A DNA stretch of 64,000 bases. It comes from Progne subis subis (lineage: Eukaryota > Chordata > Aves > Passeriformes > Hirundinidae). Under the pieces are notes generated by a model. That model did no database searches. It was not told the DNA's origin and was given only the letters and a program-made list of their open reading frames with translations. The stretch spans positions 124,001 through 188,000 of the forward strand of contig JAKJHU010000377.1 of NCBI GenBank assembly GCA_022316685.1, read 5' to 3'. The translations under genes and the position numbers were made by a program. Shown one piece after another: positions 32,290 to 43,445 of this stretch; position 1 is the stretch's first letter; the number at the start of each line of letters is the position of its first letter.

Positions 32290-32620
32290 TTGGGAGCGGG
32301 TCCCTGGCTGGGGGCTGTGGGAACCTCTTCACTCTGGTGCCCAGGGACAGCACTGGAGGGAAGGGCTGGAGCTGAGTCGGGGCAGGTTGAGGTTGGGTCT
32401 GAGGAAAAGGCTTTTCCCCCAGAGGCTGCTGGGGCACTGAACAGGCTCCCAGGGAAGGGCCACAGCTCCAGGGCTCTGGGAGCTCCAGCAGCGTTTGGAC
32501 ACCGCTGCCAGGCCCAGGCTGGGATTGTTGGGGTGTCCTGTGCAGAGCCAGGAGCTGGACTCGAGGATCCTGATGGGTCCTTCCCAGCTCAGCCAATTCC
32601 GTGCTTCTGGGATCCCATGG
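32290..32620 (+). mobile_element. CR1 3' fragment, plus strand
   Basis: The sequence reads as the 3' part of an avian CR1: CTGGTGCCCAGGGACAGCAC, then AGGCTGCTGGGGCACTGAAC, CGTTTGGACACCGCTG, and finally GTGCAGAGCCAGGAGCTGGA with CTCGAGGATCC..GGTCCTTCC. The terminal ATTCTRTG repeats are not preserved. Confidence 0.6.
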
Positions 32621-32643
32621 CCCTGGGAATGGGACTGCAAATG

Positions 32644-32893
32644 GTTGCCGTGGCAACGGGCTCTGGCTCCAGGCCTGAGCTGGTGTCCATGGAACCACCC
32701 CTGGCATGGGATCTGCATGGAGCTGCCAAGGGACCGACCATAGCAACAGGGGCTGGTGATGGTTGCCATGGAAACTGACCATAGCAACAGGGGCTGGTGA
32801 TGGTTGCCATGGAAACTGACCATAGCAACGGGGGCTGGTCATGGTTGTCATGGAAACTGACCATAGCATCAGGGGCTGGTGATGGTTGCCTGC
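32644..32893. repeat. 41-bp tandem repeat made of RFX X-box motifs
   Basis: A 41-base unit starts at 32736, 32777, 32818 and 32859 (the last partial). Each unit holds CCATAGCAAC and, further on, the palindromic GTTGCCATGGAAAC, which fits the RFX-family X-box consensus. A separate perfect palindrome, GTTGCCGTGGCAAC, sits at 32644-32657. Binding is inferred from motif match only. Confidence 0.85.
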
Positions 32894-32904
32894 TAAGGAA
32901 CCGA

Positions 32905-33130
32905 GCTGTCACAGGCCCTCAGAGGGGTTCCATGGGGACTTTCCAAGAGTGTCCAGGCTGTTCCAGAGCTGGAATGTCACAGGCAGAGACAGGGGCTCCA
33001 TGGAGACCTCCCAGGGGTTTCTGGGGATGGTCAAGAGCTCTGTGGTCAGAAACAGTCACAGCCATTCCATGGTGACATCCCAGGAGTCCCCAGGCTGCCA
33101 AAGAGCCGGGATGTCCCAGACACTCACAGG
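32905..33130. repeat. Degenerate ~80-bp repeat with TCCATGG/GTCACAG modules
   Basis: About three loose copies of a module containing GTCACAG..., TTCCATGG(G/T)GAC..., CCCAGG and a CCAGGCTG stretch. No gene is seen. The sequence up to 33260 is similar in character. Confidence 0.45.
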
Positions 33131-33263
33131 GCATGGGCAGAGTGGGAGCTTCAGGCAAAAGCTTTGTATCTTCATTGGAGAAATTCCTGCTGAGTCATGA
33201 GGTGGAGAAATGACACCCAGAAGCCACCATGGATCCCTAAACTCCTCCAGGATGCCTGCATTT

Positions 33264-33573
33264 AAAAATTACATCTAAAAATGAAGACTGGGATCAGCTG
33301 GATCCAGTCCTAGCCCCAGATTTTGTCAAAGGTTTATGTGTAAAACATTGGACAGGTGGGATTGAACCGTATGCAATTTGTCCCACAGGATTAACAATGG
33401 AATATACCAGATATATTTCTATAAATACATCTATAGCTGATTATGATCAAGATTAGAAGGAAAGGTTTATTTACACCATAGAGAAAATGAAAGAAAAAGA
33501 AATTTACTCCACAGTATAGGAGCGATACCAACTATTAGAATATAGTGCTCTAGGAAGCAATTTTGAAGTAAAC
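33264..33573 (+). pseudogene. Retroviral-type coding fragment, possibly env
   Basis: An AT-rich island in GC-richer surroundings reads, with two stop codons, as a protein-like string: DWDQLDPVLAPDFVKGLCVK, GGIEPYAICPTGLTMEYTRY and ERYQLLEYSALGSNFEV. The spaced cysteines and aromatic residues recall a retroviral glycoprotein, but I cannot name the family. No LTR flanks it. It ends abruptly into unrelated DNA at about 33575. The next 550 bases hold no recognised gene. Confidence 0.35.
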
Positions 33574-34128
33574 AGGGCCTTGCTGGAGCAGTTTGAGCCC
33601 ATTCCAGGCAGATCCCTGTGCTCCAGCAGGAACTGCCTTTCCTGTGCCAGGGCCAGGGCCAGGGCAGATCCTGCTGCAGGAAAAGCCCCAGGCCAGCGCC
33701 AACACAGCGAAGGCCTAGGGCACAAGTGCAGAGTGCCGTGCTGGGAGCTGTGCCAGGGAGAGCCCGAGGCACCAAAGGCACCTTGGCAGCAGCAGCTGCT
33801 TCCAGGCCATGGCCAGAAGCCTCCCTTGGCAAGGCGGCCTGGTGGCCACCACTGCAGAGCTGCTGCTCCAGGGCTCCTTTCTGGCTGGGCTCTGCCCCAG
33901 CCCCAGCCCACAGAGTGTGACCTGAGCCCTGACTCTGTCCCAGCCGCTGTGCCTGAGCCCTGCAAAGCCTAAAGGTCACCTGTGCCAGCCGGGCTCTGTC
34001 AGCCCCTGGGGCAGGGCAGGGAAAGGCCAGAGAAGGGGCTGGCTTTGGCTGCTGGATGTGGGCTCCAGCAGAGACAGTGAGGAGTCAAGGGAGTGGATGG
34101 AGTCCAGTGCGCAGCCCCTTCTCCCCAT

Positions 34129-34410
34129 GCAATCCTGGAATGGTTTGGACGGGAAGAGCTCTGCAGTGCTCATCTCATCCAAACCCCTCCCATGAGCAGG
34201 GACATCTTTGACCAGATCAGGTTTTTCAGAGCCCTGTCCCAGCTGGAGTTGGATGTTTCCAGGGATGGGGCATTGATCACCTCCCTGGAAACCTGTCCTG
34301 GTGTATGACCAATCTCACCATCAAAAATTTCCTCCTTATCTCCCCTTATCTGAACCTCCCTTCCTGTAGTTTAAAACCACCACCCTTTGTCCTGTTGTGA
34401 GAGGGCCCAC
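34129..34410 (-). mobile_element. CR1 3' fragment, minus strand
   Basis: On the plus strand this reads as the reverse complement of a CR1 3' untranslated region: AATCCTGGAATGGTTTGGAC, CTCATCTCATCCAAACCCCT, GATGTTTCCAGGGATGGGGC, and a CCACCACCCTTTGTCCTGTT segment. The order and spacing are those of the CR1 consensus. Confidence 0.8.
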
Positions 34411-35690
34411 TAAAACCTTTGTCCGCCATTGCATTTCCGATCAGCCAGGTTTCCATGGCAATTCCATGACAGGTGACCCAGGTGGGGTGTCCCAGGGAGG
34501 GCTGCCATGGAGGCAGTGCCCAGCACTGCCCCTTTCTGTCTGGCTGAGCTGGCCTTTGGCCCTGGCAGTGGCGTTTGCTGCTGGTTCCGCGGCGCCTGAG
34601 CAGCCAGCGCGGCACAGGGCAGGTGGCCGTGGCACAAGCCCCCAGCAAGGGATCCCCTCTGGCTCTGGGCACTGACACCAGCCCTGAGCAAGGGGCCCAG
34701 GGCAGGTTTCCATGGCACCCGACCATCACAGCGGCTCCAGGCCTTGGCTGCCACGGCACCAACCCAAGGAACGGGTCCCTGTGGCCGCTGCCATGGCACC
34801 TGAGGGCATCAGCCAGTGTCAGTGCAATTGTACCTGGAACAGCCCCGGCACGGCTTTGTCCTCAGGGGTGCCCTGGCAGCCCAGGACAGCCAGAGCTCTG
34901 CGTGCAAGTGGCCACAGAACCTGGCCGCAGAAATGGGTCCTTGGGGCGCTTTCCAAGGAAACTGGAAGGGATGAGGGATCCCAAGCCAGCAGTGGGCTCA
35001 GGGCAGTGTCGATGGCCACAGCCCCTTGCAATGGCTCAGGGCAGGTTGGGATGATGATCCACCCTCACTCCTGGCCCAGGGCAGGGCTGCAGTGCTCTTG
35101 GTGGCACCTTGGGCTTGCCCACATTTGAGAAGGTGTTTGTTTTAAATGGGGAAACTCAGGAGTTTTAGGTTGCTTCAAAAAGAAAAGAAGACAATCCTTT
35201 GGCTAAGTGTAGCCAAATCTCCAAGGAAAGCAGGTCCCAGGTGAGTGAGAAGAGATAGGATGTAATTTGGGAATATAGCGCAAAGTTGTCCCCACTGGGT
35301 CACACCTCAAGGCACAGCTTCTCTGGGCAGGCCAGACCTCCTTGGGAGACCCTGGTTCAGTATCAACCACAGAATACTGCAATCGCCTCTTGTGTAATGA
35401 GAACAGAAATGAAACACACCCTTGAAAATAGGAATACATATTTCTTAGAATTCTAAGGAATTCATATTTCTTAGAATATTTCTTTGAAATATTTCTCCAT
35501 AACTGCAGCAGGAAAACTTCCTAATGAATGGCACCAGACCAGAGGGAACTCAAGGCACAGCCATGGTTTGTCAGGACTTACTTGATCCATGATGGTGCAT
35601 TCGGTGCTGAGCCCTGGAACCTCAGGGCCTGAGAAGAGGTTGCACAAACCTTCCCAGGAGTGAAAATCAGAAGAAAAACCCAAAGTGTCT
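34411..35690. other. No gene recognised; scattered X-box-like motifs
   Basis: Between 34440 and 34810 there are repeated near-palindromes (GGTTTCCATGGCAA, GGTTTCCATGGCAC, GCTGCCACGGCAC, GCTGCCATGGCAC) resembling weakened forms of the 32.7-kb X-box repeat. The rest is unremarkable, with small duplicated TATTTCTTAGAAT pieces near 35440-35480. Confidence 0.4.
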
Positions 35691-36370
35691 TGATGCATCA
35701 GTGGGTCCCACAGAGGTCAATCACCAACACAGGCTCCTCATGGACTCCTTGGAGGAGAGATCTAGAGGCCAGGACTGAACAAAAACCTTTCAGAGACTCA
35801 GTGAGGGAAGGAAAATCCAAAGTACCTTCAACACCTTGAGTATCTCCAAGTATTAATGAGCCCCATTGAGTGTCAGTGCAACGCTCTCAAGGGACACCTT
35901 AGGGCAATAATTGGGGCCATGATTACACAAACCTCTCAGACTCAGTGTCAAAAAAAAGTTCCTTAATAAACCTTGAGCATCCTGAAGTATTAATGAGCCC
36001 CACTGAGTCTTTATACTGACTAAGAATCCCAAGGGACTCATTAAAATAGATAATTGGGGCCATGATTGCACAAATCTCTCACAGAGTCACTTTTAAAAGG
36101 GAAACAACAAGTACCTTAAAAGAACTGAATCCCCTTGAAGCATTAATGAGCCTCACTGAGTGTTGTTCCTGACAAAGCCACTCAAAGGACTCATTAAAGC
36201 AAATAATTGGAGGCCATCCTTGCACAAACCTCTCAGAAATCCAGGACAATAGCAAAACCCAAAGTTCTTTGAGGAACCTGCAGTCCCTGGGAGCACTCAG
36301 GAGCCCCCCAGGGCCATTGCTGACCAAGGCTCCCCAGGGACTCCTTCCAGCACATCCTTGAGGCCACTGG
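35560..36370. repeat. ~140-155-bp tandem repeat, about five units
   Basis: Units share TATTAATGAGCC (35851, 35988, and CATTAATGAGCC at 36141), then an ACTGAGTG... stretch, GGGACTCATTAAA, AATAATTGGGGCCATGATTG and CACAAACCTCTCAGA. The outermost units are more diverged. The function is unknown and no reading frame spans the units. Confidence 0.75.
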
Positions 36371-36374
36371 GATG

Positions 36375-37345
36375 GGAGGGGGATGCTGAGGGCAGCACAA
36401 GGGGCTGACAGTGCCCAGCCTTGCTGGGGCTATGCCAGGAGGCCCCCGGGCCTCAGGACAAGGTGTCTCCTCACAGCCCTTGGTGGCACAGAGGCTGCTG
36501 TGCCCCAGGACACCAGGACTTGGCTTCTCCTGGGCACTGCCAGCCCTGCCAGGGCCCTTGGCCACGTCCAGCACAGCTTGTCCTGCCCTGGCCCACAGCT
36601 GCTGCACACTCCCATCTCGCTGCCCCCTGGCTCTGCCCTGACATGGTCAGCCCTGCCCTCACCTCTGCCCAGGGCATGTCTGACACCCCCCATCCAATGG
36701 GCTGGGGGTGGGAAAGTGTTCCTGAGGGCACAGGGAGGGGACAGCTGGGCTGGGCTGGCCCAAGGGAGCTCCCATTCCTTGTGATGTCATGGTCAGCAAT
36801 AAACTGAGGGGAAAGAAGGGCGATGGGGGTGGCGGTGAGGGCTGTGGATGTCTTTTATTATTGAGACATTTCTCACACCAAGCACAAAGTACATGTACTC
36901 CATCCTCTCCTGCCAGGAGCTGGCTGGGCATTGTCTGCTGATGGGAAGTAGAGAATTGATCTCAGCTGTTATTTCTGTGCTTACACATGTGGCCTTCGCT
37001 TTTTGAGGCCCTTGCTGAGGAGGATGGTCACCGCACGGACATGCAGCAGGACAGTGACCAAATTGCCCGAGCACTCCGGCCTTGCACACACAGCAGGGAG
37101 TGTGGGAAGGGGAGTGTGGAGCTGGGAAGAGCAGATGTGGAAAGAGCCAGGGCCATTGTCCCTGTCTGTGCTGGCTCTGCTGGCAGCCTCTTTCCTTACC
37201 ATCTGCAAAAGATCATTATTTTATTCAAATGCATAGGGAGCAAAGTTTTTGAAAGTCATTGAGATACTGAATAACAGCAGAGACTCATTTAGAAATACTG
37301 TGAGTAGTGATATTCCTTTGTGGAAAACATAACAGTAGGAATGTA
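36375..37345. other. No gene recognised
   Basis: GC-rich DNA to 36800 followed by mixed sequence with a short C-rich/G-rich patch (36830). Open frames on both strands show no recognisable family. Confidence 0.4.
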
Positions 37346-37359
37346 TTAAAAAAAAATGC

Positions 37360-37690
37360 AAAAATGGAAAAAAAGGACACCAAGACTGAGATTGCAGTAA
37401 GTTATATTCAGGAGGTTCTGCAGAAAAGAGGCAGGTTTTTGCTTCTGAAATCCAGCCAGCAGTTTCCTCATGGACTCCACGAGTTCCTTATTCCTCAGGC
37501 TGGAGATGAGGGGGTTCAGGGCTGGAGGCACCAGCGAGTACAGAACTGACAGGGCCAGATCCAGGGATGGGGAGGAGATGGAGGGGGGCTTCAGGTGGGC
37601 AAATAAACCACTGCTGACAAACAAGGACACCACAGCCAGGCGAGGGAGGCACATGGAAAAGGCTTTGTGTCCTAGGAGGCCCCACTTTGC
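37360..37690 (-). pseudogene. Olfactory receptor 3' fragment (OR14-like)
   Basis: The minus strand encodes only the end of an avian OR14-type receptor: GHKAFSMCLPRLAVVSLFVS (TM6 region), AHLKPPSISSPSLDLALSVL and VVPPALNPL-type TM7 ending PLISSLRNKELVESMRKLL. The TM7 NPLIY motif has become NPLIS. Nothing of TM1-TM5 is present upstream on that strand; unrelated repeated sequence begins at about 37690. It is a truncated pseudogene and a separate member of the family found at 10.5 and 53.6 kb. Confidence 0.85.
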
Positions 37691-37912
37691 CCAAGGAGAG
37701 CCTTGCATCCATGAGATTCCCTGTTGTCACAGTGCTCTGCTGGGTTCCGTGGGGCTGTGCTGTGTCACAGTGGGCACTGAGCTCCACGTGCCCTGGCACT
37801 ATCCAAGTGGCACCTGGCTTCCATGAGGCCCCGCTGTGTTTGCAGTGGACACTTGGTTCCCCAAGATGTCCTTGTGTCACAGAGCTCTCCTGGTGCCATG
37901 AGGCCTGGCTGT

Positions 37913-38570
37913 GTTGATGCCTTCAGGAACCCAGAAATAAAGTAACAGCCTTGGAGATAATATTATAGAGGAGGTAGTAGAAAGGCTGATCTTTATTGGA
38001 GGCCTCCAAGGGGCAGATATGGAAAACGTCCACAAAAGGCCCAGCCCCCCAAAGGGTGACTACAGTTCTATAAGTACAGCAGATTAGCATATTTGACAAA
38101 AATCACCAGTTAGGAGCACAGGTGGTGAGGCATGACAAAGTTCCTTGCAAGAGTCCCTCTATCCATGACTGGACACTTCAGGCACAGCAAGGAAGGAAAG
38201 CAACAACAGAACCAAACAAAATCCAGGCAATCAAACCAGAAACGAACCGAGGACTGTCCCTGTGTGTGTGTGACAAGAGGACAGTGAGGGCAAGGATCAA
38301 AGGAACACGGCCTAAAAGTGTCACAGAGCTCCAACTTAACAGGACTTGACTTATACCTGAACCTGAACTTACACCTTCAACTTCACAATTTAGCAAAAAA
38401 CCAGCACTTGACAGTGTTTATCCGAACTTAGAAACTATGACTCAGCCATGTACAGAGGAATAGTATTTAACTTAGTTTATAACTTCTATTAAACCTGGAA
38501 TTATGGTAAGGCACTTCACAAAGCACTGACCCAGAAAACTCTAAACCCTGCAACTTCAAGTTATCCCGAT
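37913..38570 (-). mobile_element. Probable solo LTR, reverse orientation
   Basis: On the minus strand a TATA-like CTTATAGAAC (about 38066) precedes CCAATAAAGATCAG (poly(A) signal 37992-37997) and the element ends GGCATCAACA at 37913. This is an R-U5 layout. The left end on the plus strand is therefore TGTTGATGCC. The far end near 38570 (TGAAGTTGCAGGG on the minus strand) and any target duplication are uncertain. No internal retroviral sequence adjoins. Confidence 0.45.
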
Positions 38571-38574
38571 TTTG

Positions 38575-39500
38575 AGAAGAGGAAGTCAGGAGAAGAGAGA
38601 GAGAGAGATGCACAAGTCAGGGCCTTGGATCCAGCGCCAGCTCAGCTGCTGTGAGCTCCAGGGCCGTGGGACGTGTCAGTGTCACAGCCGTGTCACAGCC
38701 TCACCTGCTCTGGCCCCTCTCACAGGTGGGGTTTTCAGGGTGCCAGGGGCTTGGCAGCCACTTTGGGTCTGGACCAGAGCCTGCAGTGGCTGGGGCTGGG
38801 GCAGTGACCATCCCAAAACCACCTCAGAAACCAGGGACGCACCAAAATCCCTTCAAGAACGTGGAATACCCAAAAACTCACTCAAGAACGGGTTCCCCCT
38901 CCCTTCATCATCCCAAACCTTTGGCTGTCTCATTGCAGGTTTCACCACACCCTCCCAATCCCCATCCAAACCCATCCCAGGTCTCCTGGACATCAAGACC
39001 CCCTTCCCAAGCCCTATTTCTCCCATCCCACCCCTCCCAATCCCCATCCCACCCATCCTGCCCCACCCAATATTCACTCACCCCCCCTGATCTGCATCTC
39101 ACTTCGCCCAATCCCCTTCCAACCCCATTCCACAATGAGGGGCTGAGGAATTGAGTAATTCTGGGGTGGGATTGAGTAGTTTTCAGTGGAGTGTTTTTGA
39201 GGTGAGAGTTCAAACCCTCTTGTCTCTTTCACCATTAAGAAATGGAGACAACCACACCAAAGACCCCCAAATCCTCCCAAGAATCTCCCGGAATCCAAGA
39301 TTCTCTAGAAACACAAGGAAAAAGTGAGGCTTTAGATGGCTTTGATTAATTTGTTGATTTTCAGCCCAATTTTGCTGACTTTAAAGGCATGAAGACTAAT
39401 CAAATGAATATTAGGAACCACCAAACTAAAGGATCACCAGCCCAGTGTCTTCCCAATGTGGGTCCCCTGTTGGGGGATGGAGTTGGAGCAGTGCAGGAAG
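38575..39500. other. No gene recognised; CCCATCC-rich patch
   Basis: A C-rich patch (38940-39120) with irregular CCCATCC and CCAATCC pieces lies downstream of the minus-strand zinc-finger gene. No poly(A) signal for that gene is obvious. Nothing else is recognised. Confidence 0.4.
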
Positions 39501-39535
39501 CTTTTCCCACAGTCGGGGCACTCACAGGGTTTCCC

Positions 39536-40429
39536 TTACCGGTGCCTCCGTTGGTGTTGGGACAAGGTAGAGCTGTCTGAGAAGCTTTTCCCACACTGGG
39601 GACACTTGTAGGGCTTCTCCCCAGTGTGGATCATTTGGTGGATGATCAGCTGGGACCTCTGGTTGAAGCCCTTCCCACATTCCCCACACTTGTATGGCCT
39701 TTCCTCAGCGTGGAGGTTCTGGTGGTGGATCAAGTAGGAGCGCTGGCTGAAACTCTTCCCACACTGCTCACACTTGTAGGGCCGTTCCTTGGTGTGGATC
39801 CTCTGGTGGCAGATCAGGTGGGATCTCTGGCTGAAGCTCATCCCACCTTCCCCACACTCATGGGGCCTCTCCCCAGTGTGGATCCTCTGGTGTCTGATCA
39901 GTTTGGACTTCTGGTTGAAGCTCTTCTCACATTCCAACCACTTGTGAGGCTTCTCCCCATGATGAAGCTGATCATGGACCACCAGCTCAGACCACTGGCT
40001 CAATCTCTGTCCACCTTCCTGGCACAGGGTGGGTCTTTCCTCCTCTGAGCACCCTGGGACGGGTTTGAAGCCCCGCCTCCTGCGGGATCTCCAGGGCTTT
40101 TCCTCCCTTTTGGATTCCTGTGCCCTGGAGCTGCTCAAAACGGCCTCTTCCACGAGGTTCTGCCGTGGAGATTTGTCCTCCCTGGTCTCCATCCTCAGCT
40201 CCTTGTCTGGGGGAGGAAGGACAAGGACAGGATGGCATTTGCCTCCGTGCCACAGGGAAGGGGAAGAAGATTCTCCCAACACATCCCGGGCAGGACGGCG
40301 TCAGCAGCGGGGTTGTCCTGCAGCCAGGGGCCATGCTGGGCTGGGAAATGGAGCAGGAGAGAGGGGGAAAGGGGCACTGACTTCCTCCTCACCTGCCTGG
40401 CTGTCCCTGGGCATCTTCCTCTTCCTCAT
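39536..40429 (-). pseudogene. C2H2 zinc-finger gene, reverse-strand relative, decayed
   Basis: Same family and layout as the gene at 30460 but inverted. Exon 1 ends at 40393 (donor GTGAGG) and exon 2 begins at 40206 after CCCCCAG, reading [17 protein letters not shown]. The usual start codon (MEEKA) has become ATT; the next in-frame ATG is 40429-40427 (MRKRKMPRDSQA). Of five fingers, the first has Trp for its first Cys ([10 protein letters not shown]) and the second has Gly for its second Cys ([10 protein letters not shown]). The other three look sound. A TAA at 39538-39536, replacing a Lys codon in HQRRH.KGKP, cuts off a last finger still visible beyond it (CPDCGKSFLH). No CpG island lies upstream. 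Probably a pseudogene, though a three-finger product is possible. Confidence 0.85.
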
Positions 40430-40449
40430 GGCCTTCTCTGCAATCCAGC

Positions 40450-41030
40450 CAATGTTTAGGAATGAGAAATTCTGGTATAGGCACAAGGGGTTAGGGGGTT
40501 CCTCCTGCCTAAGTCTATCTGTAGACGTCACTGTCCATCTGGGGTCCATAAAAACCTCCCAACACAAAAGATTCAGACCTGAAATGCCTCCCAGGAATTC
40601 TCTGTCTCTGGTCTTCCCCCTTTGGTCTTCAGGGGTTCCCCCCAGTCCCAGCTGCCGGGGGTCACACTCGTACTGTGGGTCCTGCATCTATTTGGTCACC
40701 ACCCTCCCCAGGCTGCTGGGAGTCCCAGGAATACAAAGTTTCCCCCTTTTCCCCCTCCTCACTCAGGGATGCTGGAGGTTTGGGAGTCCCTTGGGTCCCT
40801 TCTCCCCTCATTCTCTGCTTTGGGTTGCAGGGGCTCCAAGGAGTCCCCCCCTGCCCCTCTCCAGGCTGTTGAGGGTCCCACCAATCGCAGCGATCCCCCC
40901 TCTCTGGGCTCCCCACTTTGGGCTCCTGGGGGACACAGGGCTCTGCTCCTCCAGCCTTGCTGGGGACCCTGGCTGGGGACTTCCAGCCCCTGGGGCTCCT
41001 CTCAGCAGATTTGGGCTGGGTGATCCCAGG
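40450..41030. other. No gene recognised upstream of the minus-strand ZNF
   Basis: The part next to exon 1 is homologous to the DNA upstream of the plus-strand ZNF (shared GATTTCTCATTC-type wording). Beyond it is a run of loosely repeated GGAGTCCC/CTGGGGG modules. No promoter signals stand out. Confidence 0.4.
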
Positions 41031-41034
41031 AGTG

Positions 41035-42735
41035 GCATCACTGGCAGTGACTGGGCTGTACTGAGCTAACTGGAGCCTTAGTGGGGCAACTGGAACTGAC
41101 TGGGAATGGCTGTGAGCATGCTGAGGCCAACTGGGATATTCTGGGGAGTGTCTGTGCCCATAACAGGGGGACTGGAACCACACTGGGAACAGCTGGGACC
41201 ACGCTGGGGGCAACTGGGAGTGAGTGGGAGTGACTGGGTCTACACTGAGGGCAACTGGGCAGCACTGGGAGGGACTGGGATCATCTGGGGAGTGACTGGG
41301 ACTATACTAGGGGCAACTGGGGACAACTGGTACCATGATGGGGAGAACTGGGATCCTACTGGGATCACTGTGGGAGAGGCTGGGTCCTACTCGGAGACAC
41401 TGGGATCATACACGATCATTCTTGGAGCAACTGGGACTGCACTGAGGGTGACTGGGAGTGGCTGGGAGCAACTGGCATCAGACTGGAATCAACTCAGTGC
41501 AACTGGGAGAGACTGGGATCATACTGGGAGCGACTTGGGACCACACTTTGGGCAACTGCCAGAAACGGGGATCATGCTCAAGGCAACTGGAAGGAACAGG
41601 GGAAAAAGGGGATTGTTCTGAGGTAATCAGAACCTTACTGGGGTAACTGGGATATACTGGGAGTGTCTGGAACCATACTGGAGAGACTGGAACCACACTG
41701 GGAACAGCTGGGACGCCAGTGGAGGCAACTGGGAGTGAGTGGGACCATGCTGAGAGGGACTGGGACTATTCTAGGCACAACTGTGATCATACTGGGAGGA
41801 ACTGGGGACAACTGGAACTATTCTGGCAGCAACTGGGATCACAGTGGGAGCAGCTGGGTCCATGTTGGGTGAGACTGGGATCACACTGAGGGTGACTGGA
41901 CCCCTACTGGGATTGACTGGGAGCATGCTGGGCGTGACTGGGATATACTGGGAGAGACAGGGAGCCATGAGGATCATACTGGAGGCTGCTGGGGTCATCC
42001 TGGCATTGACAGCGAGCAACTGGAATCACACTGGGGGACACTGGCATCATACTGGGAGTGACTGGGACTGACTGGAATTAGACTGTTAAGTGACTGAGAT
42101 CATACTGGGAGTGGCTGCAATCATACTGGGATTATAGTGGGTGTGAATGGACCCTGACTGGGGGTTACTGGGAGCTACCAGGCCCATGATGGGAGCCAAC
42201 TGTGCTCACACTTGGAGAAACTGGGAGCAACTGGCAGTGACAGGATGTATGCTGGTGACAATTGGGATGTACTGGCAGTGACTGGGATAAAACTGGGGGC
42301 AACTGAACCACGCTGAGGTAACCGGGAGGGCCTGGCAATGACTACGAGAATGTTCAGGGCAACTGGGATATACTGGGAGTGCTTGAAGCTAAGCAGGTGG
42401 TGACTGGGACCACACTGGGAGCCACTGGGAATGTGCTGGGGGGAACTGGGACCACGCTGGGTGAAACTGGGGGCAATTGTGAGTGATTGAGGCTCTGCTG
42501 GGACAGACTGGCATCATACTGGGAGTGACTGGGGCTATACTAGGGGCAACTGGGAGAACTGGGAACACACTGGATCAAAGTGGGAGCAACTGGGACTGTG
42601 CTGGGGGTAAATTGCATCATAATGGGGAATGACTGGGAGGGACTGGGCTCATACTGGGAGCAACAGGGATCCTACAGAGACTGAGGGGAAGTGACCAAGA
42701 TCATTCTGGGAGTGACTGGGCTCATACCGGGGGTG
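41035..42735. repeat. Degenerate 'ACTGGGA' minisatellite, large independent array
   Basis: 1.7 kb of the same modules as at 4491-5640 (ACTGGGA, CATACTGGGAGTGACTGGG, GGGGCAACTGGGA). It lies 0.4 kb outside copy B and is not part of the 43-kb duplication as seen here, so this repeat occurs at least three times in the window. Confidence 0.85.
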
Positions 42736-42789
42736 CCGAGGAAACTGGAACTGCATGGGGCGGGGGGGTGTGTGGAGGATTGTTAGTAA

Positions 42790-42965
42790 CAAACCCTCTT
42801 CCCCCCAAAAAAACTAAATGAAAACAAACAAAAAACCACCAAAAACCAAACCCCCCCAAGAAAACCAAACCAAAACAAAAAACAACAAACCAAATGACCA
42901 CACCAACAGAAAGGCAAAAATCCCAACCAACCAAAGAAAAAATAAACAAAAAAACAAACTAAAAC
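42790..42965. repeat. A/C-rich low-complexity tract
   Basis: AAACAAACAAAAAACC and CCAAACCCCCCCAAG type sequence without genes, just left of copy B. Confidence 0.8.
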
Positions 42966-43445
42966 ACTTCAGTGACACGAGTATTGCTATATAGCATTTA
43001 CTTCTACTATACGTTAACCTCATTCCTCAAATAAATCGTCCCCTTCTTTTCCTAGAAATAGCTGTGAGAACAGAAATCTCTCCTTCTCTGTACTCCGTTT
43101 TATATTGGGATGAGTTAACAGGGTGAATGATTTATTGCCTTCACTTTCACTCAAAGATACCAAAGAAGAGAGAAATATGACAACAAAATTCTACTTATTT
43201 CGAATTGAAATCTATTAATTAAAAATTCTATAGAATTTTTAATTCTGACACATTTAATGATTTTTATTTTCATTTACCCCCAACATTCGGAAAAACATTT
43301 CTCTCAGGTTAAGCCTAAGGGAAAGAGTTTCCTAAAATTGACTCTTAACGATATTTGTCCACTTCACAATCCTTGTTATGCACAAGGAGGGGGCAACTGG
43401 GCTCACACTGGGAGCAGCCACTTCCAGCACCGGGACCCCCAAACC

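Noticed and set aside
32641..32893. 41-bp repeat considered as the chicken PO41 satellite
   Set aside because: The unit length agrees, but the sequence is an X-box module and not the G-rich PO41 pattern as I know it.
35560..36370. Tandem repeat considered as a CRISPR-like array
   Set aside because: Eukaryotic context, long diverged units, and no short identical repeats with unique spacers.
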